A stretch of DNA of 19,724 nt. Origin: Treponema sp. (GTDB taxonomy: Bacteria > Spirochaetota > Spirochaetia > Treponematales > Treponemataceae). Both the position numbers and the translations under genes were made by a program. Numbering within the stretch: position 1 is the first letter of the stretch; the number at the start of each line of letters is the position of its first letter. The stretch covers positions 1 to 19,724 of the forward strand of contig JAEDFM010000035.1 of NCBI GenBank assembly GCA_016292805.1, read 5' to 3'. The notes under the pieces were generated by a model, which saw only the letters and a program-made list of their open reading frames with translations, made no database searches and was not told the DNA's origin. Below are positions 15,744 to 19,724 of this stretch, one piece after another.

Positions 15744-15749
15744 ATGTGC
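15717..15749. repeat. 9-bp perfect inverted repeat between the TPM gene and the riboswitch
   Basis: GCACATAAA (15717-15725) pairs exactly with TTTATGTGC (15741-15749) around a 15-base loop. It could end the upstream operon as a stem-loop, or act as an operator, since it overlaps both elements of the proposed thi promoter. No T-run follows. Confidence 0.4.
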
Positions 15750-15771
15750 GTATCCTTTCTAATTTGAAATC

Positions 15772-15866
15772 ATACCGGGGTGCTGAATATTTATATCGGC
15801 TGAGAATATACCCGCAGAGCTTTGTATGAAGCTCCAACCTGATCCGGATAATGCCGGCGGAGGAAG
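15772..15866 (+). ncRNA. TPP riboswitch (THI element)
   Basis: The conserved THI-box blocks occur in order: ACCGGGGTGC (15774-15783), GGCTGAGA (15798-15805), ACCCG (15810-15814), ACCTGATCCGGATAATGCC (15837-15855) and GGCGGAGGAAG at the 3' end. An optional extra stem, GAGCTT/AAGCTC (15817-15834), is perfectly paired. TPP binding folds the aptamer and reduces expression of thiamine synthesis or uptake genes. The thiB Shine-Dalgarno GGAGG (15859-15863) lies in the conserved 3' block and thiB starts three bases past the aptamer. No separate terminator hairpin is seen, so control is probably by blocking translation initiation. Confidence 0.93.
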
Positions 15867-15868
15867 AT

Positions 15869-16909
15869 ATGTTAAAATCTTCTTATTTTAAATTTATTGT
15901 TGTTTCTATTATTGGTTTGACAGCTCTTACTGGCTGTACAAAGAAAACTCCTGCAGAAATTGCTCGTGCTAACGAAGTTGTTGTTTATACATACGACAGT
16001 TTTATTAGTGAATGGGGGCCAGGTCCACAGATTGAAGAGCTTTTCGAAAAAGAAACAGGTCTTAACTTGACTTTTGTAGACTGTGGAGATGGTGTTCAGG
16101 TATTAAGCCGTGCCGTTCTTGAAAAGAAAAGCGTTCAGGCAGATGTGATTCTTGGTCTTGATAACAATATTTCTAAAAAAGCTATTGATGCCCATATTCT
16201 TGAATCTTATAAACCTGCAAATTCATCTGTAATTCCAGAAGATGTTCGTATGCAGTTAGGTGATGGCTGGTATTTAACACCATTTGATTACAGTCATTTT
16301 GCCATGATTTTTGATACTCGTTCTAAAGTTCCATGTCCAAAAAGCCTGGAAGATCTTACAGATCCTGTTTATGCAAAGAAAATCATTCTTATGGACCCTC
16401 GTACATCAACTCCTGGTTTAGGTTTTGTTGCCTGGACAATCTCTATTTTTGGTACTGGCGATGAACTTATGAATTACTGGAAGGCTCTTAAACCAAATAT
16501 TCTTACTATGACTCCTGGCTGGTCTGCTGGCTATGGCCTTTTTAAGAAAGGTGAAGCTCCTTTAGTAATCAGCTACACAACAAGCCCTGCAAGCCATGTA
16601 GAATATGATAATATTGATTATTTTATTGCACCTGTCTTTGAAGAAGGTCACTCAATTCAGGTAGAAGGTGCTGGAATCCTTAAAGGTGCGCCAAATAAAG
16701 CTGGTGCTGAAAAATTCATTGATTTCCTTATTAGCGATGCTGCACAGTCAACTTTACCATTAACTCAGTGGATGAATCCTGCTAACAAAAATGTAGAGCT
16801 TCCAGACAGTTACAAAAAAGCTGCTCCTGTTCCAGCAAAAACACTTACCGCCGATCCTGATATAACAGACGCTGCTGTAGTTGAAATTATGAAAATTCTT
16901 GAAAACTAG
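15869..16909 (+). CDS. thiB: Thiamine ABC transporter substrate-binding lipoprotein
   Basis: The 346-residue protein starts at the ATG after the riboswitch Shine-Dalgarno; an upstream in-frame ATG at 15851 is inside the aptamer and is rejected. The signal peptide ends in lipobox LTGC with C23. The mature part is an iron/thiamine-type periplasmic binding protein: EVVVYTYDSFISEWGPGPQI near the start, LTFVDCGDGVQVLSRAVLEK, ADVILGLDN, then the ThiB-like DGWYLTPFDYSHFAMIFDTR and STPGLGFVAWTISIFG segments. It captures thiamine (possibly also TMP/TPP) and hands it to ThiP. Being first behind the TPP riboswitch and followed by permease and ATPase genes makes the thiamine assignment firm. Confidence 0.92.
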   Translation: MLKSSYFKFIVVSIIGLTALTGCTKKTPAEIARANEVVVYTYDSFISEWGPGPQIEELFEKETGLNLTFVDCGDGVQVLSRAVLEKKSVQADVILGLDNNISKKAIDAHILESYKPANSSVIPEDVRMQLGDGWYLTPFDYSHFAMIFDTRSKVPCPKSLEDLTDPVYAKKIILMDPRTSTPGLGFVAWTISIFGTGDELMNYWKALKPNILTMTPGWSAGYGLFKKGEAPLVISYTTSPASHVEYDNIDYFIAPVFEEGHSIQVEGAGILKGAPNKAGAEKFIDFLISDAAQSTLPLTQWMNPANKNVELPDSYKKAAPVPAKTLTADPDITDAAVVEIMKILEN

Positions 16910-16921
16910 GCTGGTGTAGGC

Positions 16922-18424
16922 TTGGATTTCTCTCATCTTGTACATGTTGCCTGGTTTACATTCTTTCAGGCAATGTGTTCAACACTAATGGCGCTTCTAA
17001 TAGGATTGCCTGCCGCCTTTTATTGCGGTAGGCGCCACTTTTTAGGGCGTCCTTTTCTTTTATCCTTATCAGTTGTTCCTTTTTGTCTGCCATCTCTTAT
17101 TATTGCTCTTGGTTATGTAACATTTTTAGGCTTAAATGGCGGATTAAATCAGTTTTTAATGTTTGTTTTTGGCTTTGAAGAGCCACCTGTAAAGGTTTTA
17201 TATTCCTTTTTCGGGCTTATTATTGCCCACGGTTTTTACAATTTCCCATTAATAATGAAAAATGTGGCAGATTCCTGGGAAAGGCTGCCTTCCGAGCCTG
17301 CGGAATGTGCCAGATTATTAGGAGCTGGTGAAGGCCGCATATTCAAAACTGTTACAATTCATCAGCTCTTGCCATCTATAGCATCTTCAAGTCTTCTGGT
17401 TTTCATTTACTGCTTTTTAAGCTTTGTCCTTGTTCTTCTTTTTGGTGGAATCGGTAATTCTACTTTAGAAGTTGAAATTTATAAGGCTGCCAGAGGTACA
17501 CTTGATTTTACAAAGGCTGGTCAGCTGGCAGTTGTGGAAACTTTAATTCTGGCAGTCGTAACAAGCTTTTATTGTATTATTGAACAGAAAGCTGCGGCCA
17601 GAACTAAAGGTTTAAAAGCAGCTCATAACAGTAGTAAAATTGCTATAAAAGGGTGGTTAGAGCATACTGTTTTTGTATTACTTGTCTTGCTAATTGCTTT
17701 ATTCTTTGTGGCACCTTTAGTAGGAATTGTTATTAATGCTTTTACCAGTTCCCGTAATGGAGAAAATGGATTTACTTTAGCAACCTTTCAACGGGTTTTT
17801 AAAATGCGCAGTTTTATACCTTCGGTTAAGAATACAATTTGGGTTGCTGCTTGTACTGGTGCTTTGTGTACTTTAATTGGTTTTCTTTATTCAATGCTGC
17901 TTCGCTTTATGGAACGGAAGGTTGGTTCTAGAATGAATATATTCCTTAAGGTTGTGCCAATGCTTCCAATGTCTATTTCCAGTGTTGTAGTTGGAGTTGT
18001 TATTACACTGATAGTTCGCCGTGGAAATGCTGTCTGCTTAATTTTAGCCCAGTCGGCTCTTAGCTGGCCCCTTGCTTTTCGTGTAATTTATCTTAACATG
18101 TCTAAAATATCAGACGATTTAATAGATTCTTCGTTGATTTTATCTAAAAATAAGCTGGATTTACTGTTTAGAGTGCTTCTTCCAGTGTGTTTTCCAAGTC
18201 TTATAAGTGCATTTGGCTTTTGTTTTGCAGTCAGTGCCGGAGATACAACTTTGCCGCTGGTTCTTGCAATCCCAAAATTTGATACTTTATCATTATTTAC
18301 ATACAGACTGGCTGGTGCATATAGATTTAATGAAGCTTGTGCCAGTGGTGTAATACTTGGTCTAATTTGTGCTGTTGTATTTGCAGCAGCAAGCTTCAGG
18401 TTTAAGAAAAATAGAAAATCTTGA
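16922..18424 (+). CDS. thiP: Thiamine ABC transporter permease
   Basis: The 500-residue permease is two fused membrane halves, as in ThiP/FbpB, with about 12 hydrophobic helices. The first half has a clear EAA coupling loop (EPAECARLLGAGEGRIFKTV), followed by HQLLPSI. The second is degenerate (SSLILSKNKLDLLFRVLLP), which is common in the second half of this family. The frame has a stop at 16907 and the only early start is TTG at 16922; a TAGG 11 bases upstream is a poor ribosome site. The gene lies 12 bases after thiB, so translational coupling is likely. Together with ThiB and ThiQ it forms the importer in the inner membrane. Confidence 0.9.
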   Translation: MDFSHLVHVAWFTFFQAMCSTLMALLIGLPAAFYCGRRHFLGRPFLLSLSVVPFCLPSLIIALGYVTFLGLNGGLNQFLMFVFGFEEPPVKVLYSFFGLIIAHGFYNFPLIMKNVADSWERLPSEPAECARLLGAGEGRIFKTVTIHQLLPSIASSSLLVFIYCFLSFVLVLLFGGIGNSTLEVEIYKAARGTLDFTKAGQLAVVETLILAVVTSFYCIIEQKAAARTKGLKAAHNSSKIAIKGWLEHTVFVLLVLLIALFFVAPLVGIVINAFTSSRNGENGFTLATFQRVFKMRSFIPSVKNTIWVAACTGALCTLIGFLYSMLLRFMERKVGSRMNIFLKVVPMLPMSISSVVVGVVITLIVRRGNAVCLILAQSALSWPLAFRVIYLNMSKISDDLIDSSLILSKNKLDLLFRVLLPVCFPSLISAFGFCFAVSAGDTTLPLVLAIPKFDTLSLFTYRLAGAYRFNEACASGVILGLICAVVFAAASFRFKKNRKS

Positions 18425-18462
18425 ATATAGCTTTATAATTGTTTTGATGGTGGAATAACTAA

Positions 18463-19146
18463 ATGGCATATTTTATAGCGGAAAATTTAAAACAGATTTT
18501 TGATGCAGTTAGTATTGATGTTTCGTTTTCATGCGAAAAAGGTTCAATGACTTCAATTGTTGGTGCCAGTGGAAGTGGAAAATCAACTGTTTTACGACTA
18601 ATCAGCGGGTTAAATAAGGCCTGTAAAGAACAAAAATTAGTTCTGGATGGAGTTGATGTAAATGCTTTGCCACCAGCAAAACGGGAAATTGGTATGGTTT
18701 TTCAGAGTCATACTTTGTTTGATCATCTTAAAGTGGAAGATAATGTTGCTTACGGACTGATTTCTGGTGGAATGAAGAAAAAAGAGGCCCGCAAACAGGC
18801 CGCAGATTTTCTTAAACAGTTTGAGCTGGAAGGTTTTGAAAAACGGTATCCGGACACACTTTCTGGCGGTGAAAAACAGCGAGTTTCTTTAGCCAGAACC
18901 TTGATTATGAAGCCAAAACTGGTTCTTTTTGATGAACCTTTATCTGCTTTAGATGCACCTTTGCGCAAAAAACTGGCCGCTTTAATTCGTAGTTTGCAGC
19001 AAACCTTTGGTTTTACAGGCATTATGGTTACTCACGATATAAACGAAGCAAAAGCCGTTAGCGACCAGATTATTTTGATGAAAAAAGGTCACATTATCTG
19101 GCAGGGTAAAGCCTGTGATTTTGATGAAAAAATGATGGAAGAGTAG
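18463..19146 (+). CDS. thiQ: Thiamine ABC transporter ATPase
   Basis: The 227-residue ATPase has all ABC motifs: Walker A GASGSGKST (34-42), Q-loop Q81 in GMVFQSHTLF, signature LSGGEKQ (133-139), Walker B LVLFDEP (153-159), D-loop SALD and switch H191 in VTHD. It powers thiamine import through ThiP. Length fits ThiQ (about 210-235) and is shorter than the FbpC/PotA type with regulatory domains. GGTGGA lies eight bases before the ATG. It is the third gene of the operon, 38 bases after thiP. Confidence 0.92.
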   Translation: MAYFIAENLKQIFDAVSIDVSFSCEKGSMTSIVGASGSGKSTVLRLISGLNKACKEQKLVLDGVDVNALPPAKREIGMVFQSHTLFDHLKVEDNVAYGLISGGMKKKEARKQAADFLKQFELEGFEKRYPDTLSGGEKQRVSLARTLIMKPKLVLFDEPLSALDAPLRKKLAALIRSLQQTFGFTGIMVTHDINEAKAVSDQIILMKKGHIIWQGKACDFDEKMMEE

Positions 19147-19166
19147 TTGTTTTCTTATTAAAAAAC

Positions 19167-19195
19167 TGGACAGACTAAAAATTCCTAAGTAAACT
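19167..19195 (+). promoter_or_regulatory. Possible promoter after thiQ
   Basis: TGGACA (19167-19172), a 17-base spacer and TAAACT (19190-19195) precede the small secreted-protein gene by 35 bases. Confidence 0.4.
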
Positions 19196-19230
19196 TTAAA
19201 TAATATTTCAATTTTAAACAGAGGGTAAAA

Positions 19231-19668
19231 ATGAAAAAACTTATTTCAGTTCTTTTTGCAAGTTTATTTTGTGCATGTATGATTTTTGCACAGTCAAAAA
19301 CTGCTCCATCTGTAGGTCTTACAGATTCTGATGTTAAAAACTTTGCTAAAAATTATTCTAAAATCGAAAAATACTTAGATAAAGTAGGCGATTCAGAAGC
19401 TGAATTTGTGAAAACAGAAAGCTTCCTGGAAACTATGGGTATATCTGGTCCAAATAGAATTCATAAAGTATTTGTAATTACTACTGCTATGACACCTGCA
19501 GTTGCAGAATATGAGATGCAGAAGGATCCAGAAGCTGCAGCACTGTTAAAAAGCATGGGACTTGATCCATTGGCTCAAGTTAAAGCTCAAATTGACGAGA
19601 CAGTTAACGAAAAAGACTATAGCGTAGTAATGGCAAACAGCAAACTTCTACAGAAGATTGTTGATTAA
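19231..19668 (+). CDS. Small secreted protein of unknown function
   Basis: This 145-residue protein has a standard signal peptide (MKKLISVLFASLFCACMIFA, cut near residue 20 before QSK). The mature chain is acidic and mostly helical by composition (SDVKNFAKNYSKIEKYLDKV, EYEMQKDPEAAALLKSMGLD), with no cysteine or catalytic pattern I recognise. A cysteine pair inside the hydrophobic core does not form a convincing lipobox at its end, so it is probably periplasmic. AGAGGG precedes the ATG. It has its own likely promoter and is followed after two bases by a TatD-type gene. Confidence 0.75.
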   Translation: MKKLISVLFASLFCACMIFAQSKTAPSVGLTDSDVKNFAKNYSKIEKYLDKVGDSEAEFVKTESFLETMGISGPNRIHKVFVITTAMTPAVAEYEMQKDPEAAALLKSMGLDPLAQVKAQIDETVNEKDYSVVMANSKLLQKIVD

Positions 19669-19670
19669 CA

Positions 19671-19724
19671 ATGGGCTATATAGATTTTCACACACATCTT
19701 GACTGGTATGAGAATCAGGATAAT
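19671..19724 (+). CDS. TatD-family metal-dependent hydrolase, N-terminal part only
   Basis: The frame opened by the ATG at 19671 reads MGYIDFHTHLDWYENQDN and runs off the window. The IDxHxHLD start is the metal-binding signature of TatD-type amidohydrolases (DNase or deacylase activities). It begins two bases after the previous stop with no good ribosome site, so it is likely translated by coupling. Only 18 codons are visible. Confidence 0.6.
   Translation, partial: MGYIDFHTHLDWYENQDN

Noticed and set aside
1..19724. CRISPR arrays, tRNA or rRNA genes, transposase genes
   Set aside because: None seen: no regularly spaced repeats, no cloverleaf-like sequence noticed, and no transposase or integrase motif in any frame. 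A tRNA scan was not run.

Overview
The window looks like a chromosomal segment of a low-GC host-associated spirochaete, most plausibly a gut or rumen Treponema. This rests on AT-rich coding, many lipoproteins, a large methyl-accepting chemoreceptor, hemicellulose enzymes and a TPP-riboswitch-controlled thiBPQ operon of the kind known in Treponema. The genus is an inference; no rRNA or other phylogenetic marker is present except rsmG.

Positions 1-3455 are a patchwork. The intact genes are a nicotinamidase-like protein fused to a pRiA4b-type domain (74-1249) and a rhodanese lipoprotein (1403-1834). Between and after them lie scraps of other genes: the N-terminus of a YgjP/DUF45 metallopeptidase, an unrecognised C-terminal scrap, a MATE transporter missing its last third, and an antisense fragment of an aromatic-acid-exporter-like protein abutting the MATE break. 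Positions 3456-7478 carry rsmG, a large GGDEF-EAL-PAS-histidine-kinase-like protein and a CinA/PncC-type amidohydrolase. A GH5 glycosidase reduced to its two ends follows (7488-7687).

Positions 7699-12424 hold a chemoreceptor on the minus strand, divergent from a GH43 glycosidase and a CE1-like esterase lipoprotein. These two are a probable hemicellulose-utilisation pair. The shared upstream region has a repeated 10-mer and an 18-bp palindrome.

Positions 12579-15690 are a tight three-gene operon: an SPFH protein with C-terminal zinc ribbons, a zinc-ribbon membrane protein and a TPM-domain membrane protein. They match the YdjI, YdjG and YdjH partners of the Bacillus PspA envelope-stress system, but no pspA is present here. 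This is the most interesting intact module.

Positions 15715-19146 contain a promoter, a TPP riboswitch and thiB, thiP and thiQ, a complete thiamine ABC importer. The riboswitch contains the thiB Shine-Dalgarno sequence. The window ends with a small secreted protein of unknown function and the first 18 codons of a TatD-family hydrolase.
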